DNA from: Candidatus Dormiibacterota bacterium
GTDB lineage: Bacteria; Chloroflexota; Dormibacteria; Dormibacterales; Dormibacteraceae
Direction: 5' to 3'
DNA length: 64,000 bases
NCBI GenBank assembly: GCA_024280995.1
Contig: JAMXLM010000002.1
Span: forward strand, 174,789 to 238,788
In this document: piece by piece, positions 37,901-44,839 of the stretch
Layout: each line of letters opens with the position of its first letter
Position numbering within the stretch: the first letter of the stretch is position 1
Notes under the pieces: generated by a model
What the model saw: the letters and a program-made list of their open reading frames with translations, nothing else
Databases searched by the model: none
What the model was told of the DNA's origin: nothing
Made by a program: the position numbers and the translations under genes

Positions 37901-38057
37901 CCTGTCCCGAGCCGAGGACCCATTTGATGGAGTCGACGATGTTCGTCTTGCCCGAGCCGTTCGGGCCGACGATCGCGGTCACTCCACCGTCGAACTGGAT
38001 CTCGGTCTGCCGGGCAAAGGTTTTGAAGCCCAGCAATTGCAGGGACTTGAGGAACAA
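34950..38057 (-). CDS. smc: Chromosome segregation protein SMC
   Basis: Condensin ATPase, 1035 aa, a little shorter than the ~1150-1190 norm. N-terminal [14 protein letters not shown] and Walker [10 protein letters not shown], two long coiled coils (about 160-440 and 575-865) around a hinge (about 450-570, [12 protein letters not shown]), and C-terminal signature LLSSGERSL with Walker [20 protein letters not shown] 38057 gives the typical N-terminus. Follows rnc; the stop overlaps ftsY. Confidence 0.96.
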   Translation of the reverse strand: MFLKSLQLLGFKTFARQTEIQFDGGVTAIVGPNGSGKTNIVDSIKWVLGSGQARDLRGKKMEEVIYAGGERRSKASYAEVTMVFDNSAGRLPLDYHEVAIKRRIERDGESDYYLNGTRVRRRDLLHLLSSTGLTVDSYAIIDQHDIEHIVVCSPSERRQLLEEAAQVRGVKHRRHEAVQKLQELAANLLRLEDLRTEITPRLEALKIQAAAAREAAEAHARLEYLRGSIVWEEWREARDAHKRAASQQQSLERRLIEAREQARIAEDEFQSGRAAMQAAQDQRLARQRTLGQLRLAASEADHKIQLADERVENRRTVAESARRSLDETKSLLEAAGALREQLAAELVEAEKSIASPAEPEAQLIEPDQTEARRARDAAEQARRSAVLAASSMAATRTRREFLEEQDARAAKAWEAATELAEAEVALRDAQERASALAGLRAELKGIETLRPASAEGLRVGDVITAMHGFEAALSAALGPLVDAVVVNDQAAAIQTVAESKQQLTALFPVDVPEPRPGSVYNHVRVRFGYDLIARRLLGRAVVGDDDIYHEPGLVRGGADPRAALDARAASLRSEIETIERDAPSTADLQARVDKLRARAAGATNPDEIARLLSAARADEEAAAQKLESLERSAGEAEKIATLLAADLEARLREVAGQRAIRQQRDADRKRWHERIDSLRRQHVLVDQDVARLTAAALDHQAQIADADRALQLATDAVPALRDAAAGAAAALTAAEHDAPEDEAEMAESARKLVALEEARIDARLREGNLQGNLELIAREAELLEARMEEIRTRMPDGVAPEEIPGGKAREKEMRSLERRLEEIGPTNALAEAECRELEERFQNLVVQLEDITAARNDLDDLIGKLRQEEESRYEAVFGAVAANFHEYFAELNPGGRATLRHADGDDGPRTGVEILVQPPRKRLQNVTLLSSGERSLAALALVLALDEVNPSPFTILDEVDAALDDANVDRFGRMMARLGAQRQFLVITHNHVTMSYASTLYGIHLDESGSSHLVSVRLADIRKPATRAATTLQAG

Positions 38058-38119
38058 GAGTGTGCCGGGAGAGTAGCAGAAGTCGGGCTCGGCGGCCGGC
38101 GCGACCTCCCCTTCGGAGA

Positions 38120-39013
38120 CTACTCGAGCGGTTCGCCGAACTGACGGCTTCTCGGTTCAGGCATTCGCACGACCTCAGCCTCCACCGGAGCGGCGACCAC
38201 CGGCTCTTCGGCAGCCACTTCAGCCGGTGCCGCCGGAGCGGCAGTCGAACGGCGAGGGCGCGGCGCCCGGCGCTGCCGCGGCTGCTTCGCGGGCTTCGCC
38301 TCGACGCTGGACGAGCCGACAAGTGTCTCCAATGCCGCCCGCGCCGCGTCCTGCTCCGCCTCCTGCTTGCTCGGCCCGTGCCCGGTCCCAAGGGGCTCCG
38401 AGCCCGCGAAGACGACCGACGTGTATTCACGGTGGCTGCCCACCCGCGCGCCTTCGCTGTCGTACACCGGCGTCTCGCCGAACCTCTCCTGGGCGACCTG
38501 CTGCAGCCGGCCCTTGAAGTTCTCGTCGCGCGCCGGCGTCGGCAGAGCGCGATAGCGGTTCAAGTAGTAGTGGTAGGCGGCGTCGTAACCCGCATCGAGA
38601 AAGACTGCGCCCAGCACCGCCTCGAAGGCGTTCGCCAGCAGCGACTTCAGGCTGCGGCCACCACCCTTCGCGATGCCCTTCCCGAGGTACAGGTAAGAGC
38701 CCAGGTCCAGCTCGTCGGCAAGCTGCGCGAGAGTGTTCGTGTTCACCATCGCCGACCGCGTCTGGGTCAGCTCACCCTCGGTCGCTCCGGGGCGGTGCTT
38801 GTACAGGTACTCGGCGGTGATCAGCTGCAGAACAGCGTCACCGAGGTACTCGAGGCGCTCGTTGTCGCGCGGCGACACCGAAGGACTCTCGTTGGCGAAT
38901 GAGCTGTGCGTGACCGCCTCGAGCAGCAGCCCGGGGTCGCGAAAGTGAATGCCGATCTTTAGCTGAAGAAGCTGGAGGGACTGAGTGACAGGAGCTTCCT
39001 GAGGTCGCGCTAT
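38120..39013 (-). CDS. rnc: Ribonuclease III; no ATG/GTG/TTG start, probable ATA start
   Basis: Double-stranded RNA nuclease. Conserved N-terminal sequence ([24 protein letters not shown], in two parts) is encoded upstream of GTG 38878, with no ATG/GTG/TTG back to an in-frame TGA at 39125. ATA 39013 overlaps the acpP stop as ATAG and has AGGAGAAGG ending 8 nt upstream; this gives 297 aa. Catalytic motif [11 protein letters not shown] and [12 protein letters not shown] are intact, followed by a dsRBD and an unusual basic then acidic C-tail of about 70 residues ([16 protein letters not shown]). Confidence 0.9.
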   Translation of the reverse strand: MARPQEAPVTQSLQLLQLKIGIHFRDPGLLLEAVTHSSFANESPSVSPRDNERLEYLGDAVLQLITAEYLYKHRPGATEGELTQTRSAMVNTNTLAQLADELDLGSYLYLGKGIAKGGGRSLKSLLANAFEAVLGAVFLDAGYDAAYHYYLNRYRALPTPARDENFKGRLQQVAQERFGETPVYDSEGARVGSHREYTSVVFAGSEPLGTGHGPSKQEAEQDAARAALETLVGSSSVEAKPAKQPRQRRAPRPRRSTAAPAAPAEVAAEEPVVAAPVEAEVVRMPEPRSRQFGEPLE

Positions 39014-39258
39014 GAGCCGGCCTTCTCCTGGATGTACTCCCAGGCCTGCCCGACGGTCGTGATCTTCTCCGCGTCCTCGTCTGGGATCTCGAGCCCGGTG
39101 TTCTCCTCGAACGCGTAGATCAGCTCAACCAGGTCGAGGGAGTCGGCGTTCAGGTCCTCCTGGAACGACGCGTCCATCGTGACCTGCTCGGGCTCGCACC
39201 CGAGGCGCTCGACGATGATGTTCTTGAAGTCCTCGAAGCTCAGCTTTTGAGTTTCCAT
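39010..39258 (-). CDS. acpP: Acyl carrier protein
   Basis: 82 aa, acidic four-helix protein with the phosphopantetheine Ser in [10 protein letters not shown]. Carries acyl chains for fatty-acid synthesis. ATG 39258 has TACAGT 8 nt upstream. Heads the acpP-rnc-smc-ftsY unit, a common bacterial order; fabD is nearby but separated by a SnoaL-type gene. Confidence 0.96.
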   Translation of the reverse strand: METQKLSFEDFKNIIVERLGCEPEQVTMDASFQEDLNADSLDLVELIYAFEENTGLEIPDEDAEKITTVGQAWEYIQEKAGS

Positions 39259-39266
39259 ACGCGCCT

Positions 39267-39272
39267 ACTGTA
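39267..39272 (-). promoter_or_regulatory. -10 box of acpP-rnc-smc-ftsY
   Basis: Minus-strand TACAGT, 8-nt spacer, then ATG 39258; leaderless type. Confidence 0.5.
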
Positions 39273-39302
39273 CACGAGCACCAAATGGGCACGCCCGCCC
39301 CG

Positions 39303-39332
39303 GGGGCGGGGCTCCCCCAGCGGCCCCGCCCC
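39303..39332 (-). terminator. GC-rich hairpin between the ABM/SnoaL gene and acpP
   Basis: GGGGCGGGGC (39303-39312) pairs perfectly with GCCCCGCCCC (39323-39332) around a 10-nt loop, starting 15 nt after the upstream gene's stop. No T-run follows. Confidence 0.5.
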
Positions 39333-39346
39333 ACTCGCCCGTATCG

Positions 39347-40090
39347 CTACCTCGCCGACTTCACCGGCTGCGCCTGAGGTGGCGCGGGCGCCATTCCGAG
39401 CTGCGTCATCAGCTGCACCTGGTCGTACATGAGGTGCGCGGACTTGACCAGCCCTCTGTCGATCTCGAAGAGCTGCACGAAATCGCCCTTGACCTTGTGA
39501 TGGGTCGCCGGCACGTCGCCCATCGGGGTTTTCAACGTTCCGCCGTGCGTGCCGGTGAACTGCGCCTTCGTGGCGACGTGGTTGCCCTGCGCGAAGATCT
39601 GTTGCGTCACGATCTTCGCGTCAGGGAACGCGGTGATCCAGTTCTTGTTGAACTCCTTGATCGCCTGCGGTCCTTTGACCGTCATGTCGCCCGGCGCCGT
39701 CAGCACCGAGTCAGGCGCCGACTCGCGGGCCGCGGCCTCGAGGTCATGCGCGTTGATCGCCTTGTAGAGCCGCTCGACGGTTGCCTTGGCTTCCTGCGCG
39801 GTGGACACCGCCACCTCGAACAGCTCGCGCTTGGGCTTTGTCTTGCCTTCGGAGAATTTCTCGAACGACCCGATCAGGTTTTCGGCCTTCGGCCCGAATG
39901 ACCTGGCAGCGGCGTCGCTCTCGTAGAAGGCGATCGAGATCGCGTCTCCCGTCTCGCGGTTCACGAGCAACGTCGCCGAGCGCGAGCCCTCGTGCTTCGA
40001 AACCGTCGGCAGAGCGAGCTCTTTGTATTCCTTGATGGCCTTGTCCAGGTCGGCCTTCTTATACGTGGACTTCACCACGCCTGCGTTCAT
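39347..40090 (-). CDS. Two-domain ABM-like plus SnoaL/NTF2-like protein
   Basis: 247 aa. N-terminal ~95 residues resemble a dimeric alpha-beta barrel (MNAGVVKSTYKKADLDKAI, LLVNRETGDAISIAFYES). The C-terminal ~135 residues are a SnoaL-like cone fold (VERLYKAINAHDLEAAARE, GDMTVKGPQAIKEF, HKVKGDFVQLFEIDRG). The ester-cyclase/polyketide role of SnoaL cannot be assumed. ATG 40090 has GGAGGTGA 5 nt upstream. It interrupts the usual fabD-acpP linkage and has a long leader, so likely its own promoter. Confidence 0.75.
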   Translation of the reverse strand: MNAGVVKSTYKKADLDKAIKEYKELALPTVSKHEGSRSATLLVNRETGDAISIAFYESDAAARSFGPKAENLIGSFEKFSEGKTKPKRELFEVAVSTAQEAKATVERLYKAINAHDLEAAARESAPDSVLTAPGDMTVKGPQAIKEFNKNWITAFPDAKIVTQQIFAQGNHVATKAQFTGTHGGTLKTPMGDVPATHHKVKGDFVQLFEIDRGLVKSAHLMYDQVQLMTQLGMAPAPPQAQPVKSAR

Positions 40091-40233
40091 GTGTCTCACC
40101 TCCGTGAGGGAAACCGGAGAACCTGGGTTGAGGCGATATGGCTGACGGCGGGGCCCTGGCCACGTTTCGATGATCCGCCGCCTAAGGCGAAGCGAGTCAA
40201 GGCGGAGATCCCCGCCAGGCGACGAAATGTTGC
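40091..40233 (-). other. Intergenic region fabD to ABM/SnoaL gene
   Basis: 143 bp. A weak hairpin GGCGGG-GATC-TCCGCC lies about 20-35 nt after the fabD stop, and a larger imperfect inverted repeat (CCGCC...GGCGG) follows. A TTGACT could be a -35 for the downstream gene but no good -10 is seen. Nothing else recognised. Confidence 0.3.
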
Positions 40234-41148
40234 CTAATCGCCCAGCTTGAGCTCGGCGACTGCGGCCGGCGTGGCAACCGCAACCGCGGTCCTGCCCGGC
40301 GCCAGCTCCCGCATCATCCCGGTCAGGGCGCGCTTGGGCCCCACCTCGATGAACGTGTCGCAACCCACCTCGAGAAGCGCAGCCACACAGCCGGACCACC
40401 GCACCGGCGAGCGGAGCTGCATCTCCATCACGTGCGGGATGCGGTCGCCTCCCTGATGAGGCCGGCCGGTGAGGTTGGCCATCACCGTGACGCGTGGTGC
40501 CCGCCATTCGATGCGGTCGAGCTCGGCGCGCAGCCGCTCGGCGGCCGGCGCCATCAGCGGTGTATGGAAGGCGGCGCTCACGTTCAGCGGGATCACCCGC
40601 TTCGCGCCGGCTTCCTGCAGCCATTTCGTCGCCGCCTCCAGACCGGCGATCGTGCCCGCGACCACGGTCTGAGTCGGCGTGTTGTAGTTCGCAGGCCACG
40701 CGTCGCGAACGCCGTCGAGCGCGGCCTCGACCGCCTTCGCGTCCAGGCCCAGGACCGCGGCCATCGAGCTGGTGCCGGCGGGCGCGGCCTCGGCCATCGC
40801 CTTGCCCCGCTCGACGACCGCCCTGATCACGCGGGGTGGGTCAACGGCGCCGCCGGCGGCGAGGGCCGCGTACTCACCCACCGAATGGCCGGCGGTGGCG
40901 GTCGGGTCGATTCCCCGCCGGTGCAGAAGCATGGTGAGGGCCACGCCCACGAAGCAGAGCGCCGGCTGGGCGTTCTGGGTCAGGCGGAGCTCTTCGTCCT
41001 CCGCCGTCGTCAGCAGCCGGCGCAGGTCGATGCCGGCAGCTTCGGCGCACTGGTCACAGAGCGCGGAGATCTCGTCGTCCTGGAGAAGATCGCTGCCCAT
41101 GCCAGGCTGCTGCGAGCCCTGGCCGGGAAAGAGAAATGCTATCGGCAC
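40234..41148 (-). CDS. fabD: Malonyl-CoA:ACP transacylase
   Basis: Loads malonyl units onto ACP. 304 aa from GTG 41148, with GGAGGGG upstream and conserved sequence at once (IAFLFPGQGSQQPGMG). Active-site Ser in GHSVGEYAALAAGG, His in SAAFHTPLM, and Gln in TQNAQPALC. Downstream of rpmF. plsX, fabG and fabF, common partners, are not here. Confidence 0.95.
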   Translation of the reverse strand: MPIAFLFPGQGSQQPGMGSDLLQDDEISALCDQCAEAAGIDLRRLLTTAEDEELRLTQNAQPALCFVGVALTMLLHRRGIDPTATAGHSVGEYAALAAGGAVDPPRVIRAVVERGKAMAEAAPAGTSSMAAVLGLDAKAVEAALDGVRDAWPANYNTPTQTVVAGTIAGLEAATKWLQEAGAKRVIPLNVSAAFHTPLMAPAAERLRAELDRIEWRAPRVTVMANLTGRPHQGGDRIPHVMEMQLRSPVRWSGCVAALLEVGCDTFIEVGPKRALTGMMRELAPGRTAVAVATPAAVAELKLGD

Positions 41149-41173
41149 GAAACCCCTCCGGCCCTGCGGGCCA

Positions 41174-41193
41174 CCTCCCCGCAAGCGGGGAGG
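41174..41193. terminator. Perfect hairpin between rpmF and fabD
   Basis: CCTCCCCGC-AA-GCGGGGAGG, a 9-bp stem with a 2-nt loop in the 57-bp gap. May be a terminator or attenuator, or a REP-like palindrome of the same style as 10896-10918. Confidence 0.55.
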
Positions 41194-41205
41194 AACTCAC
41201 CAGGG

Positions 41206-41385
41206 TTAGCTCTTGGCCTTGATGACTTCGCGGCCGGCGTACTGCCCGCAGTTCGGGCACACCGAGTGCGGCCGTCGCGGGTGCTTGCAGTTCGGGCAGG
41301 GCTGGATCTGGACCAGCGCGAGCGCGAGGTGCGAACGGCGGCGGCCCTTCTTCGACTTGGACAGCTTGACCTTGGGTAGCGCCAT
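41206..41385 (-). CDS. rpmF: 50S ribosomal protein L32, zinc-ribbon form
   Basis: 59-aa small basic protein: MALPKVKLSKSKKGRRRSH, then CPNCKHP...VCPNCGQYAG giving a four-Cys zinc ribbon, and a GREVIKAKS tail. ATG 41385. Usual position upstream of the fatty-acid genes. Confidence 0.95.
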   Translation of the reverse strand: MALPKVKLSKSKKGRRRSHLALALVQIQPCPNCKHPRRPHSVCPNCGQYAGREVIKAKS

Positions 41386-41408
41386 GGCTCGTGGAAGTTT
41401 ACGGGAAG

Positions 41409-41900
41409 CTAGTGCCCGGCCGTCTGGTCCGCCGGCTCAGGCTCTTCCCCGGCGGGCTGGCCCGCCTGCAGCGCGTCCATGCCGCGCTGCACGGTGGTCA
41501 GGGTGCGAGCGAGGTGCGCCTCGAGCTGCTTCAGCTGCTCCAACGCGTACTTCTCAGACTCCCGGACGATCTGGTCGGAGCGCGCCTGCGCGTCCTTGAC
41601 CACCTGGGTGGCGTGGCGCTCCGCACGGCGCAGCACCTCGTGCTCGGAGGCGCTCTCTTCCGCGCGCTCGTTCGCTCGCGACATGGTGCGCGCGGCCTCG
41701 GCGTGGGCCTCGGTGATGATCCGCTGCTGCTCGGACACGGTCCAGTTCGCCTGCTTGATCTCGTCCGGCAGGTTGAACCGGATCTGGTCGATGAGCTCCA
41801 TCATCTCGTCCTCGCTCAGCATCACGTTCGTCGAGAGCGGAACGTGACGCGCGTTCTGGATCAAGTACTCCATGCGGTCCAGCAGCTCGTCGACCTTTAT
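41409..41900 (-). CDS. DivIVA/ATP-synthase-b-like coiled-coil protein; probable ATA start
   Basis: 163 aa from ATA 41900, which overlaps the coaD stop as ATAA and has AAGGAG 8 nt upstream; ATG 41873 lacks a Shine-Dalgarno and would lose KVDELLDR. Conserved part: RHVPLSTNVMLSEDEMMELIDQIRFNLPDEIKQA, in two blocks, then a long charged coiled coil (about 70-140) and a Pro/Glu tail. Such proteins lie between coaD and rpmF in several Gram-positive-type lineages in place of YceD; role unproven, perhaps in cell envelope or division. Confidence 0.78.
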   Translation of the reverse strand: MKVDELLDRMEYLIQNARHVPLSTNVMLSEDEMMELIDQIRFNLPDEIKQANWTVSEQQRIITEAHAEAARTMSRANERAEESASEHEVLRRAERHATQVVKDAQARSDQIVRESEKYALEQLKQLEAHLARTLTTVQRGMDALQAGQPAGEEPEPADQTAGH

Positions 41901-42400
41901 CGGAACTTCTCCTTCAGTGCCCTCGCCACCGGCGGCGGGACCAGGTCCGACACCTTGCCGCCGTAGCTGGCGATGTCCTTCAAGATACTTGAGGAGACGA
42001 AGATGTGCGCGAAGCCCGACATGAGGAACACCGTGTGGATGTCGGGCGCGAGCTTGCGGTTCATCAGCGCCTGCTGGAGCTCCGCGTCGAAGTCCGAGTA
42101 GGCGCGCAGACCCTTCACGAGTGTCCGCGCTCCGCGCGAGCGCGCGAACTCGACAGTGAGTCCCGTGTAAGTGGCGACTTCGGCGCGATCGCGCCCGTTG
42201 AGCGATGCCGTGATGAGGTGCACGCGCTCATCCACTGTGAACAGAGGCTGGCGCTTCTCCGGGTTCGCGGCGACCGCGACGATGAGTCGGTCGAAGATGC
42301 CGAGCGCGCGATCGACCACGTCCAGGTGGCCGTTGGTGAACGGGTCGAAGCTTCCCGGATAGACGGCGATCTTCGAGTTCGCTTCCTTCGGCTGGGCCAT
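41897..42400 (-). CDS. coaD: Phosphopantetheine adenylyltransferase
   Basis: Penultimate step of CoA synthesis. 167 aa with the nucleotidyltransferase motif YPGSFDPFTNGHLDVV, RGLRAYSDFDAELQQALMNR-type block (GLRAYSDFDAELQ) and VSSSILKDIASYGG. ATG 42400 shares a base with the rsmD stop. Classic rsmD-coaD pair. Confidence 0.96.
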   Translation of the reverse strand: MAQPKEANSKIAVYPGSFDPFTNGHLDVVDRALGIFDRLIVAVAANPEKRQPLFTVDERVHLITASLNGRDRAEVATYTGLTVEFARSRGARTLVKGLRAYSDFDAELQQALMNRKLAPDIHTVFLMSGFAHIFVSSSILKDIASYGGKVSDLVPPPVARALKEKFR

Positions 42401-42942
42401 CAGGCCTTCTTCAACACCGTGACCACGGTGTCGCCGTAGCGCCGCTCGCGGTCGACATGCAGCCGCTCCAGCTGTGGCAGCTGCTGGCGCTTGGAGTGCT
42501 CGGCGAAGACCGTGGCGGTCGTTGACGAGAGGTCGAGCTGCCTGAGCGCACGGTCGAGGACCACGTCGTCATATGGCGGGTCGAGGAAAACGAAATCGGT
42601 CGAGGCCAGAACGCTCGGCTTGGCTTCGAGCCAGTGAACGACGTCGCCTCGAACTATCTGCGCGCGATGCTGGAACCCGAGGGCGCCCAAGTTCTGCCGC
42701 AGGATACCAAGACCGCGCGGCTGCTGGTCCACGAAGGTGACGTGGGCCGCGCCGCGCGACAACGCTTCGATGCCCAACGCCCCCGAACCGGCGAAGAGGT
42801 CGAGAACCGTGGCGCCGTCGATCGCCGGGCCGACCATGTTGAAGATCGCCTGCTTGACCATGTCCTGGGTCGGGCGAATGTTCTTCGGCGCTTTGAGCCG
42901 CCGGCCCCTCGCCTCGCCGCCGGCAATGCGCAGCCTGCTCAT
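42400..42942 (-). CDS. rsmD: 16S rRNA (guanine966-N2)-methyltransferase
   Basis: 180 aa. RIAGGEARGRRLKAP, RPTQDMVKQAIFN, SAM-binding VLDLFAGSGALGIEALSRG and catalytic FLDPPYDD are typical. Translationally linked with coaD; 16 bp after selD. Confidence 0.95.
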   Translation of the reverse strand: MSRLRIAGGEARGRRLKAPKNIRPTQDMVKQAIFNMVGPAIDGATVLDLFAGSGALGIEALSRGAAHVTFVDQQPRGLGILRQNLGALGFQHRAQIVRGDVVHWLEAKPSVLASTDFVFLDPPYDDVVLDRALRQLDLSSTTATVFAEHSKRQQLPQLERLHVDRERRYGDTVVTVLKKA

Positions 42943-42958
42943 GAGTCGCGGACCTCGC

Positions 42959-43966
42959 TCACCCGTGGACGCGGATCACGCCGTCGCCGCGCATGACGCC
43001 GATCTTCTGGCCGTGCTTGAAACGGTTGGCGTGGCGCGGAGGGATCGCGACCAGCAATCCACCGCTCGTCTGCGCGTCGCAGAGCATCATCCGCTCGGTC
43101 TCGCCGAGCCCTCCCCACTCCACGCGGTCGCGAAACGCGGCGTAATTGCGCCGGCTCCCATCGGGGAACAGGTCGCGGTCGGCGAGGTTGCCGGCACCCT
43201 TGATGAAGGGCACAGAGTCGAATTCAACGTCCGCGCCGCCCACGAGGTTGGCAAGGTGACCGATGAGCCCGTAGCCGGTCACGTCGGTCGCGGCGGTGGC
43301 ATGAGCTTTGAGCATCGCCTCCGACGCCTCGCGGTTGAGCGCCGTCATCACGTCGATCGCGGCCGCCTCGACCTCGGCTGTGGCCAGGCCGCGTTTGATC
43401 GCGGTCGCGACGAGGCCTGAGCCGAGCGGCTTGGTCAGGAACAAGACGTCGCCGGCCGCCGCGCCGTCGTGACCGACCATCCGCTTGGGATTCACCTCGC
43501 CGATCACGGCATAGCCGAACTTGGGCTCTTCGTCGTCGACGCTGTGACCGCCGACGACTGGAACGCCAACCTCGGCGAGCTTGGCGGCGCCGCCGGAGAC
43601 GATCTTCTCGAGCAGTCCGGCGCTGAGCTTCGCTCGGGGAAACGCGGTGATGCCGAGCGCGAAGAGCGGCTTCGCGCCGACGGCGTAGATGTCGCTGACC
43701 GCGTTGGCCGCGGCGATCGCGCCGTATGCGGTCGGGTCGTCGACGATGGGCGTGAAGAAGTCCACCGTCGCGACGAGCGCGCGGTTGGCCGCGATTCGAT
43801 AGACCGCCGCGTCATCGCGGGCGGCGGCGGCGTTGATCACGTTCGGGTCGACGATTGGGGGCAGAGCCCCGAGAACCTGCCCCAGCTCCACCGGGCTGAG
43901 CTTGCAGGCTCAACCGGCCCCGTGGCTGTACTCCGTCAACCGAAGCGGCGAAACGACGTCGGTCAT
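42959..43966 (-). CDS. selD: Selenophosphate synthetase, selenocysteine-containing (in-frame TGA at codon 19)
   Basis: Makes selenophosphate from selenide and ATP, the Se donor for Sec-tRNA. Apparent ORFs begin at 43891, but the homologous N-terminus lies upstream in the same frame: ATG 43966 gives MTDVVSPLRLTEYSHGAG, then TGA (43912-43910), then ACKLSPVELGQVL. The UGA falls where other SelD proteins have the catalytic Cys or Sec (GAGCGCK), and Lys22 is kept. A SECIS-like hairpin follows the UGA. Total 335 aa. Other motifs: VDFFTPIVDDP, GGHSVDDEEPKFG, TDVTGYGLIGH, DAQTSGGLL. UGA readthrough implies selA, selB and selC elsewhere. Confidence 0.95.
43876..43908 (-). promoter_or_regulatory. Bacterial SECIS-like hairpin in selD
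   Basis: Right after the UGA: CCUGC pairs with GCAGG, an AAG bulge, then CUCAGC pairs with GCUGGG (one G-U), closing an 8-nt loop CCGGUGGA. GGU in the loop begins 17 nt after the UGA, within the known bSECIS window. Confidence 0.75.
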
Positions 43967-43974
43967 GTGGGAAC

Positions 43975-43981
43975 TAGTATC
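43975..43981. promoter_or_regulatory. Overlapping divergent -10 boxes, selD and dioxygenase gene
   Basis: Plus-strand TAGTAT (43975-43980) is 9 nt from ATG 43990; minus-strand GATACT (43981-43976) is 9 nt from ATG 43966. The same bases serve both directions in a 23-bp gap. Confidence 0.5.
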
Positions 43982-43989
43982 GACACCCG

Positions 43990-44823
43990 ATGTCTCTCGT
44001 GTTCGCAGCCATCGCTCCGCACGGGGGCATTGCTATCGCCGAAGCCTGCGAGGCCGAGGAGCGGGACGTGGCCCTCAAGACGCGCGCGGGCATGGAGGAG
44101 CTCGGACGGCGATTCGCCGCGGCCAAGCCCGACATCGCGATCGTCGCGACGCCGCACAACGTGCACATCGCCAACGCGTTCGGCGTGGTGGTCGCGTCAC
44201 GCGTGAAAGGAAGGCTGAACGGCGTCGTGCCGCCGCTGGAGCTCGACCTGCCTTCGGACACGCACCTGGCGTGGCGGCTGCTCGAGTCGATGGGCGGCGC
44301 GGGGCTGACGGCCGCGGCGGTGAGCTTCGGCTCCAACGACCCCGACACCGCGGTGGCGCCGATGGACTGGGGTGTCCTGATCCCGCTGTGGTTCATGGGC
44401 GGGCGTGCCGAGCCGCCGATTCCCGCGATCATCGTGACACCGGCGCGAGAGGTGTCCGGGAGCGACCACGTGACCGCCGGCGCCGCGATCGCCGCCACGG
44501 CGGAGGCGACCGGCCGGAGGGTCGCGTTCATCGCGAGCGCCGACCATGGCCACGCGCACGACAAGGACGGGCCGTACGGCTACCACCCGGCGGCGGCCGA
44601 GTACGACGCGAAAGTGACCGCGCTGGTACGCGACAACAGGCTGGAAGGCCTCCTCGAGATTCCACGCGAGATGATCGAGGACGCGAAGGCGGACAGCTGG
44701 TGGCAGATGCTGATCCTGCACGGGGCGACGCGCGGGTGGCGCGGCGAACTCATCAGTTATGAGGCGCCGACGTACTTCGGGATGCTGACGGCGGCGTACA
44801 CCCCGCGACAGTCCGGACTTTGA
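43990..44823 (+). CDS. LigB-family class III extradiol dioxygenase-like protein
   Basis: 277 aa with the N-terminal IAPHGGI, IVATPHNVHI and ASADHGHAHDKDGPYGYHP blocks; the His residues in APHGG and PHNVH and later Glu provide the non-haem Fe(II) site. Could cleave catechol-type rings, or belong to the Memo/AmmeMemoRadiSam B-like branch. No aromatic pathway genes lie nearby, so substrate is unknown. ATG 43990 is likely leaderless. Confidence 0.85.
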   Translation: MSLVFAAIAPHGGIAIAEACEAEERDVALKTRAGMEELGRRFAAAKPDIAIVATPHNVHIANAFGVVVASRVKGRLNGVVPPLELDLPSDTHLAWRLLESMGGAGLTAAAVSFGSNDPDTAVAPMDWGVLIPLWFMGGRAEPPIPAIIVTPAREVSGSDHVTAGAAIAATAEATGRRVAFIASADHGHAHDKDGPYGYHPAAAEYDAKVTALVRDNRLEGLLEIPREMIEDAKADSWWQMLILHGATRGWRGELISYEAPTYFGMLTAAYTPRQSGL

Positions 44824-44839
44824 GCGTCAGCAGCGGCCG

